Positions 18,430-27,649 of a stretch of DNA of 56,443 nt are shown here, piece after piece. The DNA lies in NCBI GenBank assembly GCA_020829485.1, contig JAIVFU010000046.1:1-56443 (forward strand), in the 5' to 3' direction. Numbering within the stretch: the first letter of the stretch is position 1; the number at the start of each line of letters is the position of its first letter. The DNA is from Nostoc sp. CHAB 5834. GTDB taxonomy: Bacteria; Cyanobacteriota; Cyanobacteriia; Cyanobacteriales; Nostocaceae. The notes under the pieces are model-generated. The model did not search any database, was not told where the DNA came from, and saw only the letters and a list, made by a program, of their open reading frames with translations. The position numbers and the translations under genes are program-made.

Positions 18430-18491
18430 AGGATGTCTGATAAGCTGTTGCGCCTTCAATTTGCACTAATATTTTTTTCAATATCATTGTG

Positions 18492-18512
18492 GGGTGGGCA
18501 AGATGCCCACCC
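18492..18512. repeat. short GC-rich palindrome after the efflux operon
   Basis: GGGTGGGCA AGA TGCCCACCC, a 9-bp perfect stem. It has no T run, so it is a dispersed palindrome rather than a proven terminator. Related sequence lies at 27415-27475. Confidence 0.5.
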
Positions 18513-18648
18513 TGATAATGCAAGTTGTATACGTAACAGCTTACCAATTCTTTATGGGGGCTAACCAGAATACATGGTGCGTGAAAACAAAAAAATTATT
18601 TTCAACGATCGCTAAAACTTAAGCTGAACTTCCCCCTGTGCAAATGTA

Positions 18649-19499
18649 CTAAACACCCCTTAAATCCTTATTAACCAACAACGCAGCCGAAGAAGCTCTT
18701 TTACGCTTGCGTATCGAGGCAGTACCAAGCATAGTGCTAAACAGTGAACCTAGAATTGTTGAGGGTTCTGGGACAGTATAGACGTTCACCTGATTACTTT
18801 TAGATTCTATTAAGGTTAAATGAGTTGACTGATCGAAAGTACGGGAATATTTACCCTTAAAGCTAGCCAAAGCATATTCCTGTGTTCCGCCAAAAGATTT
18901 ATCAATAGAAGTCTGACTTGAATCAAAAGTTATGCTACTACTCGGTTCAAATACAAAAGCATCATTATTACCTAGAGTTGATAAATTTCCATAAATCTTG
19001 AAAGAGTCCAAAAGATTACCACTATCGCTGTCGTATAACTGATATGACAACTCTCCACGAGTATTTGCACGTTCAGTGAATGGATCATCAATGGATGTTT
19101 CAAGCTTAAATAAGCCACTGAAATCAAAAGAAAACTCTTTGTCTACTGTAAAATCATAACCAATAATCGCAGCCAAGCTTTCCGCCGACCCTGTATAGCC
19201 ATAACCCTGACCTTCTGGCTGAAAGACCAATTGGAGGCAGAGTTGTTTGCATCGACATTAAACTTAGCCTCAGCTTTAGCATCAGCATTTACTTGACCAC
19301 CTGTGCTAATTGCTTCAGTCACAGTATCAGTTAGAGTCTTAACACTTAAAGGGCTGCTGTTAAAGTTGTTTATGTTGAATCTTGACTCAGAATATGCAAT
19401 GGTAGCAGCTTGGCTTGGCGAGGTTGCCAATATCGAAGTAGCGATCGCTGGAGTAGCTAATGCCAAAAACCGCTGGACAAGTTGAACGTATCTTTTCAT
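18649..19499 (-). pseudogene. PEP-CTERM exported protein broken by a frameshift
   Basis: The N-terminal frame (19499 down) starts with a signal peptide (MKRYVQLVQRFLALATPAIA...PSQAA) and runs through NVDANNSASNWSFS. It is then lost; from about 19205 the adjacent frame continues with PEGQGYGYTGSAESLAAIIGYDF to the end. That C-terminus has VPEPSTILGS, a hydrophobic helix and RKRKR, the PEP-CTERM sorting signal cleaved by exosortase. One missing base near TTCAGCCAGAAG reunites both into about 280 residues. The protein is expected at the cell surface; its role is unknown. A sequencing error is an alternative to a true mutation. Confidence 0.82.
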
Positions 19500-20465
19500 A
19501 CAATTTTTTGTTTTTCCTTTTACGATGCTCGAATTGGAAATTTGTCATGCTTACTTACTGCCTTACTAATGAGCAAGAGCAAAATATAGGCAAGCAGTAT
19601 CGACAGCTTGGGAAATTTTCAAGTCGGTTTTGTCTTATGCAGAAGAAATCTTCTATTTAATAACGAATGCTTCTTTACCGTTTCCTCACCCTAAGTTCAG
19701 TAATATCCGCATCAGTAATTTAGTCATGAACCCTATATCGCAGAAAATTAAGTACATACTTATACTAATCGTGCATTGATTCATTTCTTGTAAAGTTTGA
19801 GTAAAATGGAATGTTCCTTAATTGGTATTTAGGTAAGGATTCAGGTAGAGAGGAATTGACATAAGTGATGTTGGTGCCAGAGCATCCTTTGATAAGCAAG
19901 CAAGTCACTGTAAAATCAAGCGAACCTCTACCAATTGTCGAAGTTAGTATAAATACGGTTCGGTTAAGGTGCATAATGTAAAGATCCCCTTAGTCTCTCT
20001 TTTTAAGGGGAAAATAGAGCCATTGTTAGCCGCTTTTTAAGGGGGTTGGGGGGATCGAGTTTTATCCAACCCGTATTAAGTTGGTATAAATTTTTAGAAC
20101 AATCAAAGTATAAATAGCAGGGCTTAAAGAAATACTAAACCTTGACAGTAAAAGCTTATTTAAGAGTCTCCAGCGATCGCCAAGACCTACACAACCAACG
20201 ACATAGCATTTTGCAGTATGCCACTCCTCCCACTTCCCCTACTAGCCTCAATTCATCCCACTGTTCTACAACGGCATATTTCCATAGGTTTTAAGAAGCG
20301 GATTCACCTTTGGGTAGATTTAGACAGAATCATCAAAACTGTATATTTGGATGGGGTAACACATAATTTCCCACAAAACCTCATGCCAAATCAGTAATTT
20401 CCATATCAACAGATGAAATATTGATTTAATTCTAGTTAATTTGTTCCTTAAGTTCCTCATAAGCC
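19500..20465. other. intergenic region with a palindromic repeat
   Basis: About 965 bases without a convincing gene. At 19980-20065 lies a pair of complementary arms (GATCCCCTTAGT...TTTTTAAGGGG and CTTTTTAAGGGGGTTGGGGGGATC) of the same type as the repeat around the ISAs1 element. Open frames on the minus strand at 19765 and 20320 look like chance. Confidence 0.45.
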
Positions 20466-21770
20466 ATGACATCCCCTGAGCCTCAAACTGATTTTGGAGA
20501 AAAAGCTCCACAAGACTCATTTGAGCCACCTTCTGGAAAACGGCGGTGGCTTTGGATTTTAGCTGGACTACTATTGTTAGGGGGCGGAGCAGCTCTAGTT
20601 TGGCATCCGCAAAATTCAGCACCTTCAACTACTAATGCTCAACCTCAAGGGGTAAGAGTCAAAATATCGACGGTACAAAGCGGCATTATTGAGGAAAGTT
20701 CAGATTTTATTGCTAGCCTAAAATCCCAGCGCTCAGTCGCCCTCCAGCCGAGGATTCAGGGCCAAGTTACCCAGATATTTGTCAAATCGGGAGATCCAGT
20801 CGCAGCAGGAGCGGCAATTCTCCAAGTAGATCCTATGTCACAAACAGGTATCAGTGGAAGCAATGCTGTGCCTCAAGGTTTTTTAGTGCAACTGGAAAAT
20901 GCCCGCGCTACACTCAAATCTTTGGAAGCACAACGGCCATCTTACGTTGCAAATGTGCAATTGTACCAGCAGAATTACGAAAAGTTTGTCATCCTAGCCC
21001 AGGAAGGAGCCGTGTCTCGACAGACTCGCAATCAGTTTGGTAATAGGCTCGCCAATGCTAAGGCTAATCTTGATGCAATTGATTCTAGAATTCAAGCACA
21101 ACGAGCCAACATATTGCAGGCTGAACAAACTTTGCAGCAAGCTAATGTAAATATTCCCAAACAACAAGGGAACCTCCAGTCCGACAAAATTACCGCTCCC
21201 TTTACTGGCACAGTTGGCAACATCGCTGTGAAAGTCGGCGATTTAGTTAATACTTCTACACAATTAGTTAATATCGCGCAAAATCGACCTTTAGAAGTCA
21301 ATATCTCTGTGCCATTACAGCAAGTACCTCAATTGCGTAAGGGAATGCCAGTGGAGGTTATGAACACACAAGGTCAAAAGCTTGGTAGAAGTAGGGTATT
21401 TTTCATCGCACCTACTGCCAATAATGAAACACAAGGAATACTGATCAAAGCACTTTTTGACAACCCTAACGGTCAGTTACGTGCAGATCAATTGGTAAGG
21501 GCTAGAGTGTTCTGGAATCAGCGCCCTGGAGTTTTAATCCCCACAACAGCAATGACTCGTGTAAGTGGAGACACTTTTGTTTATGTAGTTGAAACAGAAA
21601 CGTCTCCCCAAGGTGTATCTCAACAAGTAGCCCGACAAAAGCAAGTGAAGCTAGGCGAGATCAAAGGTAATAATTACCAAGTTATTGAAGGTTTACAGCC
21701 AGAAGATAAAGTTATTATCTCAGGGTTGCTCAATCTTAGGGATGGCGTTGCGATCGTTCCAGAAACTTAA
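20466..21770 (+). CDS. RND-type periplasmic adaptor (AcrA-like), orphan
   Basis: 434 residues. A short cytoplasmic start is followed by one helix (WLWILAGLLLLGGGAALVW), then the RND adaptor order: barrel and lipoyl start (RSVALQPRIQGQVTQIFVKSGDPVAAGAA), a helical hairpin (about 140-245, EEGAVSRQTRNQFGNRLANAK-like), the second lipoyl half (ITAPFTGTVGNIAVKVGD) and a C-terminal domain with RVSGDTFVYVVE and KVIISGLLNLRDG. Such adaptors link an RND pump to TolC. No pump gene lies within several kilobases on either side, so its partner must be elsewhere or the operon has been broken up. The next gene is a reductase. Confidence 0.9.
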   Translation: MTSPEPQTDFGEKAPQDSFEPPSGKRRWLWILAGLLLLGGGAALVWHPQNSAPSTTNAQPQGVRVKISTVQSGIIEESSDFIASLKSQRSVALQPRIQGQVTQIFVKSGDPVAAGAAILQVDPMSQTGISGSNAVPQGFLVQLENARATLKSLEAQRPSYVANVQLYQQNYEKFVILAQEGAVSRQTRNQFGNRLANAKANLDAIDSRIQAQRANILQAEQTLQQANVNIPKQQGNLQSDKITAPFTGTVGNIAVKVGDLVNTSTQLVNIAQNRPLEVNISVPLQQVPQLRKGMPVEVMNTQGQKLGRSRVFFIAPTANNETQGILIKALFDNPNGQLRADQLVRARVFWNQRPGVLIPTTAMTRVSGDTFVYVVETETSPQGVSQQVARQKQVKLGEIKGNNYQVIEGLQPEDKVIISGLLNLRDGVAIVPET

Positions 21771-21774
21771 TTAA

Positions 21775-21817
21775 GGGGAGTGGGGAGTGGGGAGTGGGGA
21801 ATGGGGAATGGGGGGAT
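21775..21817. repeat. heptanucleotide tandem repeat (GGGGAGT/GGGGAAT)
   Basis: About six 7-base units in a row, the short tandemly repeated type typical of Nostoc-like genomes. It lies directly after the adaptor stop codon. Confidence 0.85.
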
Positions 21818-21950
21818 GAGAGAGAATAACTCCTAACTCAGCACTGTTTTGCTCAATGCCCAATGACCGCGATCGCTAAATTTAACCTTGCTAGAGTACT
21901 TTAACAGCAGATAATCACTTTGGTGAACCAAAATAAAACTAGATTAATTT

Positions 21951-22691
21951 ATGGCATCAATAGCCGGGAAAGTTGCAATTATCACTGGGGCATCGCGGGG
22001 AATTGGACGCGCCATCGCACTAAAATTAGCTGGTAACGGCGCATCTATTGTCGTTAACTATGCGGGTAATGCAGGCAAAGCACAAGAAGTTGTTGCAGAA
22101 ATTGAAAAGTTGGGAGTAGAGGCGATCGCTATCCAAGCTGATATTAGCAAAGTACCCGACATTCAACGGTTATTTGAACAAACACTTGAGCGCTTTGGTA
22201 AAGTCGATATTTTAGTTAACAATGCCGGAATCGCTTTCTATAAACCAATTGCTCAGGTGAGTGAAGAAGATTTTGACGCGATTTTTGCCATTAACGTCAA
22301 AGGCACTTATTTTGCTTGTCAACAAGCCGCGCAACACATGGCAGAAGGAGGACGGATTATCAACTTTTCCTCATCAACCACGGCGATGATGCTACCAACT
22401 TATAGTGCCTATGTAGGAACCAAGGGTGCTGTTGAACAAATCACGCGGGTACTAGCTAAAGAATTAGGTGCAAAAGCGATCGCAGTTAACGCTATTTCTC
22501 CAGGCCCCACCGATACAGAACTGTTTCGAGAAGGCAAAACACAAGAACAGATAGACCGTTTGGCCCAAATGGCTGCGTTTGGCAAACTGGGAGATGTGCA
22601 AGAAATCGCCGACGTAGTAGCATTTCTCGCTAGCGATGAAGCTAGGTGGATCACTGGGCAAAATATCCGTGTAAACGGTGGAATCGCGTGA
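21951..22691 (+). CDS. SDR-family oxidoreductase (FabG-like)
   Basis: 246 residues, the usual length for a classical short-chain dehydrogenase/reductase. Nucleotide-binding GASRGIGRA is at 13-21 and NNAGIAF near 88. The catalytic Ser lies in INFSSSTTAM (about 139), with Tyr and Lys in YVGTK, and ISPGPTDTELF follows the active site. The C-terminus WITGQNIRVNGGIA is typical. The cofactor is likely NADP(H), given the basic Arg after the Gly-rich turn. The substrate cannot be inferred; the true fatty-acid FabG is usually elsewhere with other fab genes. It stands alone after the orphan adaptor. Confidence 0.9.
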   Translation: MASIAGKVAIITGASRGIGRAIALKLAGNGASIVVNYAGNAGKAQEVVAEIEKLGVEAIAIQADISKVPDIQRLFEQTLERFGKVDILVNNAGIAFYKPIAQVSEEDFDAIFAINVKGTYFACQQAAQHMAEGGRIINFSSSTTAMMLPTYSAYVGTKGAVEQITRVLAKELGAKAIAVNAISPGPTDTELFREGKTQEQIDRLAQMAAFGKLGDVQEIADVVAFLASDEARWITGQNIRVNGGIA

Positions 22692-23064
22692 GGTGATCAA
22701 AGCTTTCCTCATGAATTCCTAAAATTCGCTCATTAGATTATAGCGGTTTTCATTTGCATAAAATACAAAAAACTTTATCTCGTCTTATTTGGATATCTCT
22801 GTCTGATTGGGCGACGTTTTGAGATGGGGCAAGGGAAAAGAAAGGGTAGATTTGTTTTTGCTAGTCGATACAATGGCATTGTTAGCCGAAACAATTGAAT
22901 ATTGGACAAATACGTTCAGGGAGTGAGAGTATTTTCAATGCGACGGTCGGGGATGAGCCACATAACTGCAACCACTAAAGTTCAACCCAACCTACAAATC
23001 TTCTTAACCGAGCAGTATTGCCTCCCAGCCCACTTCTAAAAGCTGGTAGTGGTCATGTTCTGTA
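22692..23064. other. intergenic region, no gene recognised
   Basis: About 370 bases with no convincing frame. It contains a short copy of the dispersed phrase TTCAACCCAACCTACAAATC near 22980. Confidence 0.4.
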
Positions 23065-23157
23065 TTAACTGCTGCGGCTGAAAAATACAGCAGCGACAAT
23101 AATTAAACCTAAAAGTGCTAAGGGAACCCAAAGATTAGGAATATCTGACAAACTCAT
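23065..23157 (-). CDS. candidate 30-residue single-helix membrane peptide
   Basis: ATG at 23155-23157 to TAA at 23065-23067. The product is MSLSDIPNLWVPLALLGLII followed by VAAVFFSRSS. It is one clean transmembrane helix with a positive C-terminal end, the form of the small subunits of photosynthetic or respiratory complexes. I do not recognise the exact family. No ribosome binding site is visible. It lies 58 bases downstream of the transaldolase-family gene on the same strand and could share its transcript. Confidence 0.5.
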   Translation of the reverse strand: MSLSDIPNLWVPLALLGLIIVAAVFFSRSS

Positions 23158-23214
23158 ATTTAATTACGAATTACGTTAGCGAAGCGGTAGCGAGTCATCG
23201 AGCGTCATTACGAA

Positions 23215-23850
23215 TTATTTTAAGCCAATGCCTCCTTTAGCGAATTCTTCAACAGTTTTCTGGGAGAATTCGTGAGTTGCGATCGCTTGCAACATTGCCA
23301 ATGGTAAAGTCAAATGATCCGCCCCGGCTTGCAATGACGCGGCTGCTTCTTCTGGAGATTTGATACTAGCTGCTAAAATTTCCGTATCACTGCCTTTGAG
23401 TACGCTAGCCATATCCCGTACCAAAGCAATACCGTCACCTAACAACCGCGTAGCGCGATTTACATAAGCTATGGCAATTTTAGCTCCGGCTTCCCGTGCA
23501 ACTGCTGCCTGTGCTGCACTGTAAATTGCTGTCACTGAACAGGTAATTTCTGGTGATAAACTCGCCACCACTTCAAACCCTAACGGTGTTGCGGGAATCT
23601 TCAAAATTGTTTGTGAACCAATAATTTCAAAAGCTTTTCTACCTTCAGCTAACATCCCAGCTTTATCAGATGCCACGAGTTGATAGTATAAGGGGCCATT
23701 CGTCAAGGCAACCAATTTTTTGAGCGTGGTTTCTGGTGGCGTATCGCTTTGAGCCAACAGCGTGGGATTTGTGGTAATGCCTTTCACCCATCCCCAAAGC
23801 TTAACAACTTCAGCTTCCAATGCGATCGCTGAGTCTAAATATAATGCCAT
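23215..23850 (-). CDS. transaldolase-family protein (fructose-6-phosphate aldolase-like)
   Basis: 211 residues, the short form of the transaldolase superfamily. It begins MALYLDSAIALEAEVVKLWG, with the strand-1 Asp, then the family segment GITTNPTLLAQS. The Schiff-base Lys is in ILKIPATPLG, SVTAIYSAAQAAVAREAGA follows, and ILAASIKSPEEAAASLQAGADHLTLP matches the late barrel strands. The family cleaves or transfers dihydroxyacetone units between sugar phosphates. Many cyanobacterial short homologues are of unproven activity, so the name is kept general. The start has a GGGAAACGAATT leader. Confidence 0.88.
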   Translation of the reverse strand: MALYLDSAIALEAEVVKLWGWVKGITTNPTLLAQSDTPPETTLKKLVALTNGPLYYQLVASDKAGMLAEGRKAFEIIGSQTILKIPATPLGFEVVASLSPEITCSVTAIYSAAQAAVAREAGAKIAIAYVNRATRLLGDGIALVRDMASVLKGSDTEILAASIKSPEEAAASLQAGADHLTLPLAMLQAIATHEFSQKTVEEFAKGGIGLK

Positions 23851-23874
23851 AATTCGTTTCCCTTAATGGTTTCG

Positions 23875-24189
23875 CTATAACTCTGCATTCATATCTCGTG
23901 CGCTGTGAAGTACACGAAGCACTACAACGGTTTCGTCTTGAATGGTAAAAAGAATTCGTTATACTCTCTTTCCCTTTCCATAAAGGAGTTGCCGTATTTC
24001 TTCTTCAAAGGCATCATCAATAGCAGCCAAGGCACATCTAGCCGGGAAGGTATCAAGGGATGTAATAGCATCATTGATTTCATTTACCCACACTTTTGCC
24101 AACTCTTTTGAGTCGCTCTGACGAATCCACTTTGCTGCTGTCTTAATATCAGCTTTTGCTACTGGAAGAATAATGACTTGGTACTTCAT
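23875..24189 (-). pseudogene. ParE/RelE-type toxin interrupted by a nonsense codon
   Basis: The gene starts at ATG 24189 and overlaps the antitoxin stop by 4 bases (ATGA). It encodes MKYQVIILPVAKADIKTAAKW ... LLYGKGKRV and meets TAA at 23959-23961 (codon 77). Reading on in the same frame gives RILFTIQDETVVVLRVLHSA and RDMNAEL before TAG at 23875. This is the conserved C-terminal half of ParE/RelE toxins, where GKR-V-Y-R-ILFTI is the norm. A single change of a Tyr codon (TAT or TAC) to TAA therefore explains the break. The missing part includes the RVLHSAR element, so the 76-residue product is probably inactive. A sequencing error is the alternative. Confidence 0.88.
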
Positions 24190-24473
24190 TCCTCGTCCAG
24201 TGATTTCATTATCTCCTGAAATACTTCATGAGCAGGCTCCCCTTTTCCTGCTTTCATCTCTTCAAGTGCCATCTTAACTGCGTCAATGGTTTCAAGCCTT
24301 TCAACAAGCTCTATGAGTTTCTGGTACGATTCTACATCCTGCACAACAAGTTCAGCTTTACCGTTAACGGTCAACACTATCGGCTGTCCAGTCTCCCGTA
24401 GCTGTTCCATAAATTCTGTGGTGTTCCGCTTAAAGTTTGAGAGGGAATTAATACCCTTACTGATATTCAACAT
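24186..24473 (-). CDS. Phd/YefM-family antitoxin
   Basis: 95 residues from ATG 24473, which has GGAGG six bases upstream; an in-frame ATG six codons earlier (24491) lacks one. The N-terminus MLNISKGINSLSNFKRNTTE and the block GQPIVLTVNGKAELVVQDVESYQKL are characteristic of the prevent-host-death/YefM DNA-binding fold. The C-terminal acidic tail (EEMKAGKGEPAHEVFQEI) should bind the toxin. It overlaps the toxin start by 4 bases, the standard coupled arrangement, and would repress its own operon. The antitoxin is intact although the toxin is broken. Confidence 0.9.
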   Translation of the reverse strand: MLNISKGINSLSNFKRNTTEFMEQLRETGQPIVLTVNGKAELVVQDVESYQKLIELVERLETIDAVKMALEEMKAGKGEPAHEVFQEIMKSLDEE

Positions 24474-24491
24474 TAAACCTCCTATGCACAA

Positions 24492-24814
24492 AATTTAGTT
24501 AACGTCACTAAATTTGCATCAAATTTAGTTTACGCTGAATACGAGTGTAATGCAAAAGTTTTTAGCTTAAGTGGTTATGCAAAATTATTTATGCCATTGC
24601 GAACAAAGTGAAGCAATCCCAAAACCTTGTGATTGCTTCGTTTCGCTGCGCTACACTCGCAAGAACAATGTATATTTAATTTTGCACTACTACTTAATAG
24701 CAAGAACAAACATTGCACATTGTGTATTAATATACAACAACTGAATACAGATATTTTGACATACCCTTTCAAGGATAATCCTTGTTATACAGCAGCCTAC
24801 ACGGAGAAATTAAT
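24492..24814. other. intergenic region with a small inverted repeat
   Basis: About 320 bases. Near 24597-24668 lies a palindromic phrase (TTGCGAACAAAGTGAAGCAATCC / TGCTTCGTTTCGCTG...TCGCAAG) of a type dispersed in cyanobacteria. No gene is seen. GGAG precedes ATG 24815. Confidence 0.45.
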
Positions 24815-27364
24815 ATGACATCTCCAGAAACGGTTACATGGCTACAAGAACGGACGAGTTTAGGAATTCTCTCATCTGAGGTGTTAAATGCGATCGCACA
24901 AGTAATTGAAGAACAAGTTGTAAGTGCCGAAACTGACTTAGTTAGCGAAGGCACTCCTCCAGAAGCCCTTTATATTCTCCAAGAAGGTCAACTCGAAAGC
25001 AATACCACCAATCAAACCAACCCAGCCTTAGCTTGTGGATTCCTCCCCGGTGCAGTGATTGAACTCAAAGAATTGCTGTTGGATGAATTAACTCCATTCA
25101 CAATTACTACGGTGACAGATTGTCATTTGTGGGTTGTGCCTGCTGCAAAATTCCGTGAATTAACCACTCAATACCCCGAAATTGCTCAGGCTTTTTCGCG
25201 TCAATTGGCTCAAGAATTAGCTCAAGCTACATCTGCACTTGGCTATGAACAAGAACGTTCCGTAGCTTTGCGACCATATTTAGTTACCAAAGCCCAACGC
25301 GGAATTGTCGGTACAAGTCGCTATGCAGTAAAACTGCGCGAACAAATTCGTTTATCGGCGGCTGACCGCAAATCTGTGGATATTTTCGGAGAACCAGGGT
25401 TAGAAAAAGACAATATAGCAGCCCTCATCCATTTTGGTTCTCCAAAACGGCGAGAACCAATTATTAAAGTAAATTGCGGTATTCTGCAAACGAGTGGTGC
25501 AGATTTATTCGGTCGCGCTGGCGGTAAACCAGGCTTGTTGGAATGGTTGGGAGAAGGTACTTTAGTTCTCAACAACATCCAAGAATTGCCCGAAGAATTA
25601 TTACCTTCTGTAACGCAGTTGCTCAAAACTAGCACATATACCCCCGTCGCTCGTTCAGGAGAAGCAGCACCCCAAGCTCGTCCCAGTAAAGCCAGAATTC
25701 TGATTGTTTCCGAAAAAACTCAGCCGACAATTGAACGCTGTATTGGTAACATTATTAAAGTGCCACCGCTACGGGTGCGGAAAGCTGATATTCAGGCACA
25801 GGTTGAATATTATACTAGTCTCTACATTCGAGCTAGAGGCATTTCTAAACCGCGCATCACCCCAGAAGCTTTACGTCGCCTCCAGTCTTATGATTTTCCT
25901 GGCAATCTCAAGGAATTAAAGAATCTGGTAGAAAGAGCGATCGTGCAAGCAGAGGGTGCTAATGAATTAACAGAAGAAATTTTCTGGCCAGCCGAAACGA
26001 AGAAAAAACGATTTCGGGTGAATCTATTAAATGCCTATCCTGGTTTGCGGCGGTTTTTACGTAGTCCCTGGTGGCCCGATCGCATTAACTATGGTTTTAC
26101 TGCAACGGCTTTTGCCATCACAGTTGCAGTCTTATTTATTGGGCCGCAAACCCGCGATCGCAATTTCGTATTAAATCTATTTTGGGCTTGGTGGTGGCCT
26201 TTCTTCTTATTTCTCTTTCCCTTTTTGGGACGTATCTGGTGTTCTGTTTGTCCATTTATGATTTACGGGGAAATTACCCAAAAGTTATCTCTCTGGCTGT
26301 GGCCTCGAAAACTCAAGCGTTGGCCAAGACAGCAAGCTGAGAAATGGGGCGGATGGTTCATGTTTGGTTTATTTACCCTAATTTTCTTATGGGAAGAACT
26401 CTGGCATTTAGAAAATACCGCCTACCTCAGCGCTTGTTTGCTACTCTTAATTACGGCTGGGGCGATGATTTTCTCTGCTCTTTTTGAGCGGAGATTTTGG
26501 TGTCGTTATCTCTGTCCCATCGGCGGGATGAATGGTTTATTTGCCAAGCTTTCAATGACGGAACTTCGGGCGCAGCAAGGTATTTGTTCTGCCAGTTGCA
26601 CCACATATCAGTGCTATAAAGGTGGGCCACAAAAAGGCGAAGGGATGGAAACTAATGGATGTCCTTTATATTCCCACCCAGCGCAATTAGAAGATAACAG
26701 AGATTGTGTACTGTGCATGACTTGCCTGAAAGCCTGTCCCCATCGTTCCGTTGAGTTTAACTTGCGTCCCCCTGGAATTGAACTGTGGACAACTCATGTA
26801 CCCCGCACCTATGAAGTAGCATTATTGTTGTTGCTGTTGGGTGGCATATATCTGCATCGCTTGCCAGAATTGCAATCTTGGTTGGGCTTACAACTGGATT
26901 TAACTCAGTTTTGGCCGCACTTGGGATTATCGCTGCTAGTGCTAATCATCCCAGCGATTTTTACCTTTGCGGCTTATGGCTTGCTGCAAGTGTTCAACTT
27001 TAACCGCAAGCCTCGATCGTTTGTAGAACTTGCTTATGGCTACCTACCATTAGTGTTAGGGGGAAACTTAGCTCACTATCTGCGTTTAGGCTTAGGCGAA
27101 GGCGGACGGATTTTACCCGTAACCTTTGCTACCCTTGGACTGAGTGGTGAAGAATTACCAATATTGGTTGCTCACCCGGCTGTAATTGCCTTTTTGCAAG
27201 GTACAACGATAATATTTTCAGTGTTAATAACTATGTTAATAACCCAAAAAATTGCCAATCAACCAGTGCGTACACCGAAGGGGTTAGCGAAGCTGTCGCT
27301 CATGCCGCAACATCTAGCAGCGATCGGTTTGGGAGTTAGTATGTGGGCGATTATCGTGTTTTGA
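24815..27364 (+). CDS. CRP-like / degenerate sigma54-AAA / NapH-like iron-sulfur membrane fusion protein
   Basis: 849 residues. Residues about 15-140 form a cyclic-nucleotide-binding-like domain (EALYILQEGQLES). Residues about 155-385 resemble the sigma54-activator AAA domain (VNCGILQTSGADLFG, GTLVLNNIQELPEELLPSV, VPPLRVRKADIQAQVEYY, DFPGNLKELKNLVERA). However, the Walker A is GEPGLEKDN instead of GxxGTGKE, Walker B reads VLNNIQE instead of FLDEIGE, and GAFTGA is absent, so ATP hydrolysis and sigma54 contact look impossible. The C-terminal half has about eight helices with NapH-like cysteines (WCSVCPF, WCRYLCP), a Cys-rich loop (CSASCTTYQCYKGG) and one 4Fe-4S motif CVLCMTCLKACP. The predicted role is membrane electron transfer or redox sensing. 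ATG 24815 follows GGAG; the upstream TTG at 24782 is rejected. Confidence 0.85.
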   Translation: MTSPETVTWLQERTSLGILSSEVLNAIAQVIEEQVVSAETDLVSEGTPPEALYILQEGQLESNTTNQTNPALACGFLPGAVIELKELLLDELTPFTITTVTDCHLWVVPAAKFRELTTQYPEIAQAFSRQLAQELAQATSALGYEQERSVALRPYLVTKAQRGIVGTSRYAVKLREQIRLSAADRKSVDIFGEPGLEKDNIAALIHFGSPKRREPIIKVNCGILQTSGADLFGRAGGKPGLLEWLGEGTLVLNNIQELPEELLPSVTQLLKTSTYTPVARSGEAAPQARPSKARILIVSEKTQPTIERCIGNIIKVPPLRVRKADIQAQVEYYTSLYIRARGISKPRITPEALRRLQSYDFPGNLKELKNLVERAIVQAEGANELTEEIFWPAETKKKRFRVNLLNAYPGLRRFLRSPWWPDRINYGFTATAFAITVAVLFIGPQTRDRNFVLNLFWAWWWPFFLFLFPFLGRIWCSVCPFMIYGEITQKLSLWLWPRKLKRWPRQQAEKWGGWFMFGLFTLIFLWEELWHLENTAYLSACLLLLITAGAMIFSALFERRFWCRYLCPIGGMNGLFAKLSMTELRAQQGICSASCTTYQCYKGGPQKGEGMETNGCPLYSHPAQLEDNRDCVLCMTCLKACPHRSVEFNLRPPGIELWTTHVPRTYEVALLLLLLGGIYLHRLPELQSWLGLQLDLTQFWPHLGLSLLVLIIPAIFTFAAYGLLQVFNFNRKPRSFVELAYGYLPLVLGGNLAHYLRLGLGEGGRILPVTFATLGLSGEELPILVAHPAVIAFLQGTTIIFSVLITMLITQKIANQPVRTPKGLAKLSLMPQHLAAIGLGVSMWAIIVF

Positions 27365-27506
27365 GTTTCACATAATGGGGTTGCATATTTGCGGGATGAT
27401 TTTACTATTTTTGTGGGATGGGCATCTTGCTCGTCCCTTGTATTTCCGGGCGGGCAGGATGCCCACCCCACAAGAATCATCCCTTAATTCAGCAACGCCC
27501 ACATAA

Positions 27507-27599
27507 TAGACATCTCCGAAAATGAATTGTTTTGACGTTGCATTGCAACGTCAAGACATGGGTTTCAAGTAACGCATAATTAATTTCTGGAGATGTCTA
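27507..27599. mobile_element. MITE family B, copy 1
   Basis: Ends TAGACATCTCCG and CTGGAGATGTCTA, flanked by TA as in IS630/Tc1-type elements. The centre is the palindrome TTGACGTTGCATTGCAACGTCAA. Other copies are at 48432-48523 and 32071-32278 (interrupted). Confidence 0.82.
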
Positions 27600-27649
27600 A
27601 TGCCGAAAAATATGTAGGGGGAGCGCGAGGAATTTTTATTAATCCTGTT

